Assembly: GCF_021347895.1 (NCBI RefSeq)
Contig: NC_067117.1
Span: 36,090,067-36,154,066 of the forward strand
Source: Acanthochromis polyacanthus
Taxonomy: Eukaryota; Chordata; Actinopteri; Pomacentridae
Length of the DNA stretch: 64,000 bases
Direction: 5' to 3'
The notes beneath the pieces were generated by a model that saw nothing but the letters and a program-made list of their open reading frames with translations, ran no database searches and was not told where the DNA came from. Shown piece by piece: positions 50,601-61,990 of this stretch (within the stretch, counting starts at the first letter, position 1; each line of letters starts with the position of its first letter). Made by a program: the position numbers and the translations under genes.

Positions 50601-51580
50601 GAGTATCTTGTGAAGTGCATATGCAGCCTGGTTGGCTAAGAGATAGGTAGTTTGCGTAAAGAAAAACCTATAATTTAGTCATTATTGTTTCAATATTTTT
50701 CACTTTCTGAATGAACTCAATGTATATAAACAATGATTTATTCATAAGAAATATTGGTATTCCTGAGCTGGGTGAGAGACATTTATCATCAGTTGTCGGC
50801 GTGACATGTTGTTGACAGTTAAAATGAGTCATAACAGTGGATGTCAGAGGTGACAGAAGGTTGTTATCTTAATTGTGCTCCTCCAAAGACTGTAGCCAGG
50901 CTTTTACAAAAGCTGTTTTTAAACCACAAAATACAGAAGAAAATGTCAAAGTAAATTTCACTTAATTGAGAAGAAGAAAGTAAATATTAAAGGAGAAAAA
51001 ACACAAAAACAAAGAAAAACAGTCGAGGCCAGAACCAGAAATTGTTTCATAATTACAGTTCAATCGTTCAGACGATAAAAGGTGCTCCATTATACTGCAT
51101 CACAGATTCCTTCAGTAAAGAGCAGGTATCGTTTAAGCAATAGGAGATTACGACAATATCAACTTGACAGATATGCATCAGCTGTTTGGAATGTATGTGT
51201 TGTTACCATGGCAGCCATAAAATGATTAATAATTAACTTAACAGCGGAACAAAAGTTAGGCCATACAAATGGACTTTCAACTATGAGCCAAGTGAAGATA
51301 CAATTAATACATTTGTAGAACACATCGAAATTATCAAAGTCCTGCTTACTAACACTGATATCTGCTACTGTGAGAATATTTGATCAGAACAATTTAAAGC
51401 ACAGTCTTTATCCCCCACATCCTCTGACAAAGACGGTCTATCAGTCTCAGCTGCATCTCGATCACTCCTGCAACCAGATCAACATGAATCAGTCTGATGT
51501 CCACTGACCATCATAGATCTGTCACAGGCAACAGAGAGGACGACCTCGATATCACTAACAGGAGAGGCAGACGTACACAG
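50601..51580. other. Gene-free stretch
   Basis: Nothing recognised. The last part (51497-51580) is open in the frame that reads into the L1 but is not L1-derived. Confidence 0.35.
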
Positions 51581-51596
51581 AAGAGACTGGTGGGGT
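51581..51596. repeat. 16-bp direct repeat, left copy (L1 target-site duplication)
   Basis: AAGAGACTGGTGGGGT, identical to 57346-57361. It brackets the L1 composite. Length is typical of L1 target-primed insertion. Confidence 0.85.
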
Positions 51597-52870
51597 CTTC
51601 TTTTATATCTAAATCCCAAGAGCAAATTGATCAGTTCTTAGCTAACATTGAAGTGCCCAAATTGTGCTCAGAAGATGCAGATAAATTAGAATTCTCAATA
51701 ACAGAGGGAGAAATAAGAAAGGCAGTTTCATCAATGGCAAATGGGAAATCACCTGGTTATGATGGCCTTCCAGTTGAGTATTATAAAGTGTTTATAGATA
51801 TACTTGCACCAATATTGCAAGGGGTTTTTCAAGAAATGTTTGACAAAGGTCGACTATCTTCTACATTCAATGAGGCTCTGATCTCATTGATTCCTAAGAC
51901 AGGGAGGGACGTGACGGATCCATCTAATTATAGACCAATCAGTCTGACCAATCTTGATTGTAAAATTTTAACCAAAATTTTGGCTACCAGGTTACAATTG
52001 GTTTTGCCAAATATCATCCATCCTAGTCAAGTGGGTTTTATGAAGAACAGGACTTCAACAGATAATGTCAGACTTCTATTGCACTTGATGTGGCTCAGTC
52101 AGTCACAAGATACTCCAGTAGCCGCTCTTTCTCTAGGTGCGGAAAAAGCCTTTGACAGGGTGGAGTGGCAATATTTGTTCTCCACCCTGTCTCATTTCGG
52201 CTTTAATGTAAATTTTATTAAATGGATAAAAATGTTGTATACTGAACCTAGAGCTGCAGTGATGACTAATGGAATGGTTTCCCCCTTTTTCAGTTTGACA
52301 CATGGGACACGTCAGGGTTGTCCTCTCAGCCCTTTACTATTTATAATTTTCTTGGAAATTCTTGCAATATCTATTAGAAAACACTCCGGTATTAAAGGAG
52401 TCAAAGGTGGTGCGATTGAACACAAATTACTCTTTTATGCAGATGATATCCTGGCAGTAGTGTCAGATCCCTTGGACTCTTTACCCTATTTAATGGAAAC
52501 AATTCAGACCTTTTATAAATTTTCAGGTTATTCTGTTAACTGGAGTAAGTCGGAAGCCATGCCTCTCTTTAGAACTTGCTCAGCGTTTATGGTGGAGAAA
52601 TTTAATTTTAGATGGATACGTAAGGGAATGAAATATGTGGGTGTTCGATTGTCTGAGGATATTGATGACATAGTTGGGTCTAATTTTAATCCACTACTAA
52701 TAAAGACCAAAACAAACTTTGAAAAATGGGACAAGTTGAAACTCTCCTTGTGGGGAAAGGTCAATGTAATAAAAATGATAATTATTCCACAATTTAATTA
52801 CATCACTATGATGCTACTCCTCAGATTGCCATCCAGTATATTCAGACAATTTGATAATATCATAAAGCAT
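51597..52870 (+). pseudogene. L1-type LINE on +, 5'-truncated, reverse transcriptase
   Basis: Open RT frame from about 51597 to 52870 encoding GKSPGYDGLPVEYYK, SNYRPISLTNLDCKILTKI, SQVGFMKNR, then motif A region LGAEKAFDRVEW, GTRQGCPLSPLLF, LLFYADDILAV and GYSVNWSKSE. No endonuclease domain remains. Motif A has Gly (codon at 52136) where the family has the catalytic Asp, so the RT would be inactive. At 52870 the frame is cut by the opposite-strand L1. The computed ORF start at 51497 lies in flanking DNA. Confidence 0.93.
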
Positions 52871-55800
52871 TTTTTTAAAATCAGATTTTATTAAATTTTC
52901 AGAATTAACATAACACAAATACATATATGTATATATCATTATGTGGTGGTCTGCGCTACAGGAAGAAAAGAAAAATAGAAAAATAGAAAAATAAATAAAT
53001 AAATAAATAAAAAAGAGGGGTGGTGGTGGTGGGGATTAAACACACAGGTGTCCCTGTACCTACACAAGAAGTATTGTTTAACATCGAAAACTTATTCGGG
53101 GACCTTCCACTACAGTGCTTCCCCTCTGGATAATTTCACTTAGATCCTTAGGCAAGAAATCTATTAGAGGCTGCCATATGTCCATAAACGTGGTGTCATT
53201 TCCTTTTAATTTGGCACTTAGTCTTTCCATATACCACTGAGTCACCGTGGGAGTTTTTTCACTGATCTAATTAAGTAATATACATTTTCTGGCCAAAAAT
53301 AGAAGTTTATTGAGTAGCTTAGATCTTTTCCCATCCATAACTCTGTTTAGAGGTGGCAGCCCCAATAAAAACTGACCCGGATCCTTACATATCCTATGTT
53401 TAAATATTGCTGTCAATTCCTTGGATATACATGACCAGAACTTTGATATTCTTGGGCAGCTCCAGAAGCAGTGTATATAAGTCCCATTAGTTAACTTACA
53501 TTTAAGGCACATTGGTGATCTGTTAGGATCAATTTTGTTCATAACATGAGGTGTTCTGTGCTGTCTATGGAGTATTCTATATTGTAATTCTTTACATTTA
53601 TTACTGAGAAACAGAGAGTGAGTGGCCGGAATACATCCCTCCCAAGCGACATCATCGTATACACTTTGAAGGTCTTCCTCCCATCGCTTACAAAGCCCAT
53701 GAACATTGTGTTGGTTACAACTCTGAAAGCTATTATAAAAGTATGTGATATGACCTTTGTTTAATGTAAAATCCATTAGGAACTCATCAACTGGACTCTT
53801 CAGTGTTTCAGTTTGAGTCGGCCCATGATTGGTATTGATAAAATGACGGACTTGAAGATAAGCAAAAAAGTCTTTTTGTGGGAGACCATATCCATTTTGA
53901 GCTTTTGAAAAAGACAATAGGACATTGTTATCATCAAACAAATCCCCAACAACTCTCACTTCTCTCTCCTGCCAGGAGCGGAAAACAGCATATTCAACTC
54001 CAGGTAAAATGTCCCTGTTACCCATAAGTGGGGTCAGATAGGAAAAGGTACCTTTTCTACCCACAAACCTATGCATGTCCTGCCAAGTCTTAATGGCACT
54101 ATGAAGTATTGGGTTGTCCCTTACTTTAGGGGGGGCAGTATTTTTACTAGTGAGTTCCCCTAGCAATCTAAATGGGTTACAAGCCCAGGATTCAAGTGGG
54201 TCTACCATTTCCCTTTAAATAACAGTGAACCCAATCATGTATGAATCTGCTATGACAGGCCCAATTATATAATATAATATCAGGAAATGCTAGACCACCC
54301 CTGTCTTTTGGGAGCTGTAAAGTTTTCATACTTAACCTGGGTTTTTTCTTTTGCCAGATAAACTTTGAGAAATCTCTTTCAACCTCTTTTGCTAACTTTT
54401 TAGAAATAAACAGTGGTAACATCTGCATGGGATAAAGCAGCCGAGGTAGAACATTCATTTCTACTCGTCCATGAAATTGGCAAATCCATCCACCTATTAA
54501 GATCACTCTTGATATCTTTATGTACAGTGTTGAAATGTTGTCTTAATAAACTCTTAATATTCTGGGATACCGAGATACCCAAGTATGAGAATCCTGAGGT
54601 AGACCATGAGAATGGAAAGTTTGGTATTTTTGGCACATTATGACCGTATCCAATTAGCATGGCCATTGATTTACTAAAATTAATCTTGTAACCCGAGAAG
54701 GATCCAAAGGTCTGAATGACAGACATTAAAACAGGTATAGAATCGACTGGACTGGTGAGAAAAAGAAGAATGTCATCTGCATATAACACAATCTTATAAG
54801 ATATGGATTTTATTTTAAAACCAGTTATGCTGTAGTGACTTCTAATAGTCTCCGCCAGTGGTTCAATGGCCAGTGCAAAAATAAGTGGGGATAAAGGGTC
54901 CCCTTGCCGAGTGGATCTCCCCAGTTTAAACTCTGATGACTTTAAACTGTTTACAAGTACACTTGCTCTGGGGGATAAATATATCAACTTAATGAGGTTA
55001 ATAAACTCCTCCCCAAGTCCAAATTTATCCATGACAAAGAATAAGTAATGCCACTCCACCCGGTCAAATGCCTTTTCAGCATTGAGTGAAATAACCAGGC
55101 CCTGTGCTTGATTAGTATTTGCATATTGAATAGTGTTAAGTAATTTCCTCATATTGGTATAAGAGTTCCTGTTTTTAATAAAGCCAGTCTGGTCATGACC
55201 GATTAAGAGAGGGAGGTAATTCTCAAGTCTTTTCGCTAATATTTTCGAAAAGATTTTACTGTCCACATTCATCAGGCTGATAGGGTGGTATGAACTGCAC
55301 TCTTCGGGGGGTTTTCCTTTTTTCAAAATCAAAGACATATTGGCCGCATATAAAAAACATGGTAGGGAGCCTTTCTCTATTGAATGAAGGTACATATTTA
55401 GCAGAGATCTATCTACTGATTTTAGTAATTTTTTATAAAATTCTGGACCATAACCATCTGGCCCTGGGGCTTTTCCGGTCTGCAGGGAATTAATTACATT
55501 TTTTATCTCATCAGCGGTGATTGGTCTTCCCAATGCAGATTCATCTGCTTCTGATAAGGAGGGGAGTTTAAGCTTTCCCAAAAAACTCTGCATACATGTT
55601 CTGGTGTATCAGATTCTGAGGTATAAAGTTTTTCATAGAAATTTTTCATTATTTCCACCAACATTTTGGTCTCATAATGATTTTTCCCCGTTTCGTCCAT
55701 TAAGGAGGAGATAGCCCTAGCATCCTGCCTACCCGCTGCTAAGCGTGCAAGTAAATGCCCTGGCTTGTCGCCCATTTCAAACAGTCTGTGTTTTGCATAG

Positions 55801-56870
55801 AAAATACTTGCTTCTGCCTTTTGCATTAGAAGTTGGTTAAGAGCTGACCGTGTGGCTTCTACTTTTTTCATCAGTGTTGCAGAGTAATTAGCCTTTAGTT
55901 GTTTATCGCGCTCAGCTAATTGGATCTCTAAATTCAACTGCTCTTTCAAAGCTTCCCTTTTTCTAGCTGTGCTATATGAAATTATAACTCCCCTCAAGAA
56001 AGCTTTGAGCGTATCCCAAAGTATCGACGGGTTGGTATCCTCGTTATCATTAGTTGACAGGAAAATGTTAATTTGTTCTTCCATAAAAGTTACAAATGCG
56101 GGGCTATTAAAAAGCGAGGGGTTTAGTCACCAGTAACGTGGTACAGATTGGGGGGAGGGAGGAGAGACTATAATGGACGTATTTGCATGGTCTGATAGCA
56201 GACGGGTACCTATAGCACATTCCTCTACTCTATCTAACACCGTCCTCGAGACAAGGAAATAATCTATTCGGGAAAAACTTTGGTGTGGATGTGAAAAAAA
56301 GGTATAATCTCTCCCTCTTGGGTGGAGAATTCTCCAAGCATCAACTGTAAGTCTACACATATCTCTCTTGTTGCTTCCCTCAGTTTAGACATGACTTTAG
56401 TCAGGGGGTTTTGGTCCACCTCAGGGTTCATAACACAGTTGAAGTCTCCTACAAGTATACTGAATGTTGTAGATATTGCAGAGGCATCAGCTAATAATTT
56501 AGAGTAAAAGTTTTCTTGGTGCACATTTGGGGCATATACGCATCCAATCACTACATGTTCCCCATATAAGAATCCTGTAATAATCACATAACGACCTTCA
56601 CAATCTTTAACACATTTTTCCAGAGTAAACGGAGTGTTTTTATTTATCAGGATGGCCACCCCTCTCTTACTTGTGGAAAAAGAGGAGTAATAAATTTGAC
56701 CTACCCATTCTCTCTTAAGTTTTTCATGTTCCTTGTCATCCAAATGGGTTTCTTGTAACAGAACTATATTAGCTTTGCTTTTTTTTCAACCAACATAATA
56801 GTTTCTTATGTTTAACAGCACTATTTATCCCTTTTATGTTAAATGAAACATATTTAGTGGCGTTCATTTT
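52871..56870 (-). mobile_element. L1-type LINE on -, nearly complete ORF2, nested in the + L1
   Basis: On - the ORF2 ATG is at 56867 (MNATKYVSFNIKGINS). Next comes an AP-endonuclease (RGVAILI, LVGDFNCVMNPEVDQNP, YTFFSHPHQSFSRIDYFLVS, SDHA) to about 56130, an RT (APGPDGYGPEFYK, RSTRQGDPLSPLIF, VLYADDILLF) over 55593-54400, and a C-terminal Cys/His knuckle (CLKCKLTNGTYIHCFWSC, about 53450-53510). Frame breaks occur in the A-run near 56778, at about 56300, in the 55500s and near 54400, with a stop at 53267 inside otherwise conserved sequence. The 3' end has AATAAA (52892-52887) and a short A run at 52876-52870. ORF1 is absent. Confidence 0.92.
53267..56743 (-). pseudogene. L1 ORF2 pseudogene (endonuclease-RT-Cys/His)
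   Basis: Five open segments on -: 56743-56264 and 56360-56127 (endonuclease), 56084-55503 (linker), 55593-54400 (RT) and 54506-53267 in two frames (C-terminal). Motif A reads SLNAEKAFDRVEW with Asn (codon at 55083-55081) in place of the catalytic Asp. The YADD box is intact. The coding frame resumes after the stop at 53267 as SEKTPTVTQWYMERLS and would originally have reached about 53075. Confidence 0.9.
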
Positions 56871-57219
56871 TCTACCCAGTTAGATGAATAACCATAAATG
56901 TATCTAATATTGGGGCACGGCACATTACAGAAATAGTACAAGGGCACCAACATGGGGGGGGATACCAAAGATATCTAGATACCAAATGTATCTAAAAAAA
57001 TTCTCTGTGATTTCTATGAGTATGATAACATGCCGTATTATCTTGAGACATTGGAAAACCCCCACTGTCCCAGGTGTTTGGGAGTGGGCTTTTGCTTTGA
57101 GTGAAATTGTGTCATATGAATGTATGCTTAGAAGATTGTCTGATATTTCAAGGTTGGAGGACAAATCGCTGTGGGAAGGATTTTGGAACCATGTAAACAT
57201 GGACTGAATATAACAGTTT

Positions 57220-57345
57220 TCTGCCTTAGACCATGTTTTCATTTTTTGGAAAGTAGGGTCTTTTATAGTAGGCTATGCTGGTTCTTGTGGAAGCAATGTA
57301 CCGTGTTTGTGAAATGACAATAAAAATTTGAAATACAAAATAAAA
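57220..57345 (+). mobile_element. 3' tail of the + L1
   Basis: GTTTGTGAAATGACAATAAA, then AATTTGAAATACAAAATAAA, is a typical fish L1 end with AATAAA and a degenerate A tail. It is directly followed by the right 16-bp duplication. Where the nested - L1 stops and this element resumes (56870-57220) is unresolved. About 1 kb of the + L1 ORF2 C-terminus is missing. Confidence 0.75.
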
Positions 57346-57361
57346 AAGAGACTGGTGGGGT
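57346..57361. repeat. 16-bp direct repeat, right copy (L1 target-site duplication)
   Basis: Perfect match to 51581-51596 immediately after the A-rich tail of the + L1. Confidence 0.85.
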
Positions 57362-57489
57362 GAGGAAGACGATAATAATGAGAAAAAATATTTAAAAAAT
57401 TGTAATAAAATCCAGCGTTATGGAAAGGTTATATACAACTATAATCACCTCTGCTACACTAGTGATTTCACACTATGTAAAAAATAACT

Positions 57490-57865
57490 TCTCCACCAAG
57501 GAACGTGGTGGAGTCATGTGATGATCAGCATTGGTTTGTCTGTCTGTTAACAACAGATTTGGATGAAATTTTCAGGGAAGGTCAGAAATTTCACAAGGAC
57601 TAAGTGATTAGATTTTGGCAGTGATGCAGCTTATAGTCTGGATCCACAAGATTTCTGTATCATTGTGAGATTGCGGCACGGCATCACTGTAACCATGACA
57701 ACAAGTGAACACTACATCAACTGCCTGCTGAAGGTCACATGATTGCGATCCTACTACAAATCAACTGCTGCGAACCAAATTTTTTTTTAAGATTTCATCC
57801 GTCGGAAATCACACGACTGAGCAGCATTGGCGGAGTATTGTGTTCTCTGAGTGCTTTTCTTGTTG
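57490..57865 (-). repeat. Dispersed 'ACTCCxCCAAGG' repeat, copy 5 (reverse)
   Basis: CTCCACCAAGGAACGTGG at the left, TTGGTTTGTCTGTCTG, GATTTTGGCAGTGATGCAGC, CTACTACAAATCAACTGC, and GGCGGAGTATTGTGTTCTC with GAGTGCTTTTCTTG at the right. Both ends preserved. Confidence 0.88.
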
Positions 57866-60800
57866 GAGGTTAAATTCAAGAGTGAAGAAACATGCTCTGA
57901 TAAAAACAAGTGATGTGCACTTATTGGTACATATTCTTGGGAACAATGTAACTTCTATATATTTAGTCATACGAAACCAACTTGACCAAAAGTAGCAGTG
58001 TTTTCATATGTCAAGCCAATTTGAAATTAACTTTGAAATTTTCCATTTTTTTTCTTTAAAGAAATTGTTCTGGGGGGAATAAATGAGGCTGCAAAGTGTT
58101 GTCCAATGGTGACTGTATAGGCTGCACTACTTAAACTGAAAACTAGTAGTGTGCCAAGGAAACAAATACATTTTGGCCATGGGTCAACAAAAAACATTAG
58201 AAAAAGTGTTAAAAATTATTTTGGATTTGGAAATTTGTCAGTATTCTTTCATGTAAGCTGGCCATGTTTCATGCTGTTATGAGATAAAGTCAATAAAAGA
58301 AACAGGAAAAGTTGATCAGCAATGTGAGTGAAATCTTCACTACATCATTCAAGAAATGTGCTTCCATCTCCCATCAAGCACACTGACATTTTTCTGAACA
58401 TGTCTAAAAGCATGTTAAGCCAGCACAGAATTTTTTTTGAGAATCTTTTTTTACACTTCTGCCATTTAACAAAAAAATACATAATGGAAAACAGCTAGTG
58501 ATGGCTTTGCCTTCGTTGAGTATTCAATACAAAATCTCTCTTTTCTTCCCATGGTATCAAGTGTCTGGGACTCATTTACGACCAAAGAATCTGCATTTTG
58601 TAACATTTCCAACTTCACACACAATTGAGAATAAAATTTAGATCACAATGAAACTAACAGCACAGTCCTTGGTCCGACTCCTGGCCGGTTTTGCCTTTAT
58701 TGCACATCCTTCCTCACTCCCACTACTCACATTGTCTGTCTGTTCAATGTTCACCTCAGAATAAAGGCAAAAAGGACAAAAGAAAGATAATTCTAAACTA
58801 AACTGTCTTTTTCAACAGTCTCTGTTCATGTTGCATCCCACTCCAATATCTTCTTAATACCAGCAATGCCCCACAAATTTGAGCAGAAATCAGTCCCAGC
58901 AGAACAAAGCCAACAGTTGAGGTGATTCACATTCTTTCAAACATAGCATTCCTCACTTCTTCTTCAAAAGCTTTGGCGCAGTGTGAAATCAAAATAATAC
59001 AGGACAACAAAGCTACACACCACATATAACTGAGGAAATTTCACAACCTCCTGAATAAAAACACTTTTGAGCACAATCTTTTTCTGTTTCATGGGCTATT
59101 TTACTATTGAGAATTCCTCCTCAACCTCTCAGAGGAAAATGAGGAGAAACAGATTCAAAGTCAGCTATTCATACCGAATTTCTCTGTAAAAGAAGCAGAA
59201 GCTAAAAAAAGGCTGATTTAACTTAGTCACTAAGTTTCAGGAAAATATTCAGTCTCAGCAGGTGGAACTGAATAAACTGATGAAACTTGTATGCGTGTTT
59301 TCAATTCTAGTGAGAACAAAACCTTGATCAAAAATCTGTCTTTTCCCACAGGAAATAGTCCAAACTGTTCTGTACTTTCATTCTTGATCAACGGAATCCT
59401 GGTTCCTAATGATCACTAAACACAGCCTTTCTTGGCTGTAACTGATTATATGTAGTGTCACAGCAATGTCAAGCAGACGTGTGCTAATCAGTGATAATCT
59501 GTGCATTAACACAAGCTCAAAATGACATTTTGATCATTTAATCGACACTACTGTTCAAATGTTTGGGGTCACAAAAAATAATGATAATAAACAAAACAAC
59601 TGACTCTGCTTCACTTCATTCATTGCACTCGATCTCAGGTAAAAACTGCAAAAACAACAAAGCGTAACAAAGGCTGCTGACATTTTTTTTAGAGAACAAT
59701 GAGGTGATGCATCCAAGTTTTGTTCTATGCAAGGATCCAGGTAATTGGACAGAGAGCTATAAAAGATGTCCACTATCTACGACATCTTCAGTGGATCTGC
59801 CCTCTGACCACAAACACCTCCCGTACAGTGAGATCTTGGACACGTTTTTCAAATGCAGCCTTTTCCTTTTCTTTCCCCTCAGGACAAAGTTGCTGCTGCT
59901 GCCCTCATCACATTCAAGTCCTATATATAGAGCCCCATTCATCAATAATTCACAGTGCTGTGTAAACAGATAGAAGAGACGGCTAACCTGACTCACGTGG
60001 AGAAACTCTTTAAGGTTGATGTAATCTCACATCACTGTCAGAAATAAATATAGTAGATGGACACACATGAACAAGAATTTATAACATAATGTGTTTGACA
60101 CCTTAAGCACAGTTAAGGATGTTTCAGCTTACCCCAACAGCACACTACACAAAATCATAAGTAAATAATTGCAGGTAAATAAAATGTGAATAAGGAAAGA
60201 GAACCTGTAGGGTTCTCCCCTCCTGAGATAGCTCCTATCGTTACCAAATACACCTTGATGAGAGGCATTGAACCCTCAGCCGCTCTCATGATCTAGTTAT
60301 TGTGTCTTTTGCTGGCATAAATGTGTAACTGTATAAATGGAGGGTTTGTTCTTTTCTCAGAAGATTCTCCTCAATTCAACAACTGCAGAACAGAGTGCTG
60401 ATGCTATAACAAAACTATACTATTACAAGAGAATGCACTTACCAGCTGGAAATGATTTGTCAAAGCAAAGCAGGCTGACAGTTAAAACTCCTGTGTCTCT
60501 TTAAAATTCATGTTTTTTTTAATAAAAGACAAAAACAGGCTAAAATACATGCGCCACAGGCCCATTTCTGCAGCTACATCCTTTATACACTACAATCAAT
60601 GATTAATCAGTGGGAGCTAAAAGTGATTGCAAACTTGGAGGCCAGTTATCCACACAGGAAATATGGTTTTACATGATCAACAATAGAACCAGAAAATAAT
60701 TAAAAAAGGACTTCACAGTTTAAGTATGCACCAAGCTTGTTCGTATTAGCCTGTGCAACTGCTGCTTATATACTGAAGCTGTCCAAGTTTACACCACTCA

Positions 60801-61218
60801 TATATCATTGGTAATACTTAAAGGGGAGCTGCTCTGACTTGGCACATGGAAGTCTGGTTCCAGGTCCTGGGGATAAACTTGTATAGAGGCTTATGTGACT
60901 CCAGAGGGAGCTGTGTGAAGTCTGGTAAAAATCTCCTGATGGTTGGAGCTGAAGATTGTAGAGATGTGAATGTCGGAAAGAAGAAAGCTTTCTGCTTCTC
61001 AACTCTGCTTTAGGCTACATCAACTGCAACTAGCATAGCAAGAATAACAGACTCAGGATTCTGACTGAAGTGTTGACAGTCAAAACAGCATCTTTAGTTC
61101 TGTTGCATTAATTTTGATACATTTTTAAAAAATATGCAACTAGATAAGTAAAGTTCAATGTCCATGTGTACTTAGGATTATTTTCTTGGTTCTTTTGGAC
61201 TGCATCCTCTCACTTGAA
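57866..61218. other. Gene-free stretch
   Basis: No coding exon seen. A solo MITE end (CTACTGTTCAAATGTTTGGG) is at about 59549. Frames at 59704-59996 lack domain signals. Confidence 0.4.
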
Positions 61219-61284
61219 TACACACACATGCACACACACACACGCACGCACGCACGCACGCACACGCACACGCACACACACACA
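61219..61284. repeat. (CA)n/(CGCA)n microsatellite
   Basis: CA repeats interrupted by CGCA units. Confidence 0.93.
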
Positions 61285-61330
61285 AAAAAAACCCTCATTC
61301 AATCATTTGAGTCAGAACTCTACAATTCTA

Positions 61331-61818
61331 CAAGGTGTCCCTAAAATCTGGACACTGAGGAAATGTCATTAACTATATATTTTTTGCCTCCACAGATTAA
61401 ATATGGCTTTGTCGAAAGAAGAAAGAGTTGAACTGGTACTTCTCAGTGCACGTGAATGATGGACATATCAAAAGATAGCCAAGTAGAATACAAGGAGGAT
61501 TGTACTTGGCTTTTCCACAGTGGCGAAGGTGGTTAAAAAGTTTAAAGAAACAGGCAGTGCCATGGACAAACCCCATTCTGGATGACCAAATATATCAGCC
61601 AAAACTAAAGCATTGGTCACGGCTAGCATTCATGCTAGCTCCAAAAAAATCACTTCCCTAACCCTAACCCTATCATCTATCGATATGTCCATCCTTCACG
61701 TCCACTGAGAAGTACCAGTTCAACTCTTTCTTCTTTCGACAAAGTCATGTTTAATTTGTGTAGGCAAAAAATATAGTTAATGAGATTTCCTATGTGTCCA
61801 GATTTTAGGGACACCCTG
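61331..61818 (+). mobile_element. Fold-back mariner/IS630-type element
   Basis: TA flanks (61329-61330 and 61819-61820). The left end CAAGGTGTCCCTAAAATCTG and the right end, ending ATTTTAGGGACACCCTG, are inverted repeats extending about 135 bp. They include the transposase start (MALSKEERVELVLLS) on both arms. The left arm and loop also encode, with frame breaks, VAKVVKKFKETGS-like and KPHSG-like sequence, the second helix-turn-helix and GRP-type linker of mariner-family transposases. The catalytic domain is lacking. The loop holds CCCTAACCCTAACCCTA. Confidence 0.85.
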
Positions 61819-61821
61819 TAT

Positions 61822-61990
61822 AACTTTAGCAGACGTTTTTATCCAAAGCGATGTACGTCTGAGAGTGGATACAACACAAGCAAGGATCTATTTAGGAGAA
61901 CAGAGTTTGGTAACATGTTCCACCACCGAGGAACCACAGAAGAGAAGGGTGTACCTGTTGACCGGCACTGCTGTGGTGGTTGTATCAGGA
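61822..61990. repeat. Dispersed fish repeat (TTTAGCAGACGxTTTTATCCAAAGCG family)
   Basis: AACTTTAGCAGACGTTTTTA, TCCAAAGCGATGTACGTCTG, GATACAACACAAGCAAGGAT form a sequence common in teleost genomes. Directly adjoins the fold-back element. Confidence 0.6.

Noticed and set aside
54413..55714. Several + strand frames within the - L1
   Set aside because: Antisense shadows of ORF2.
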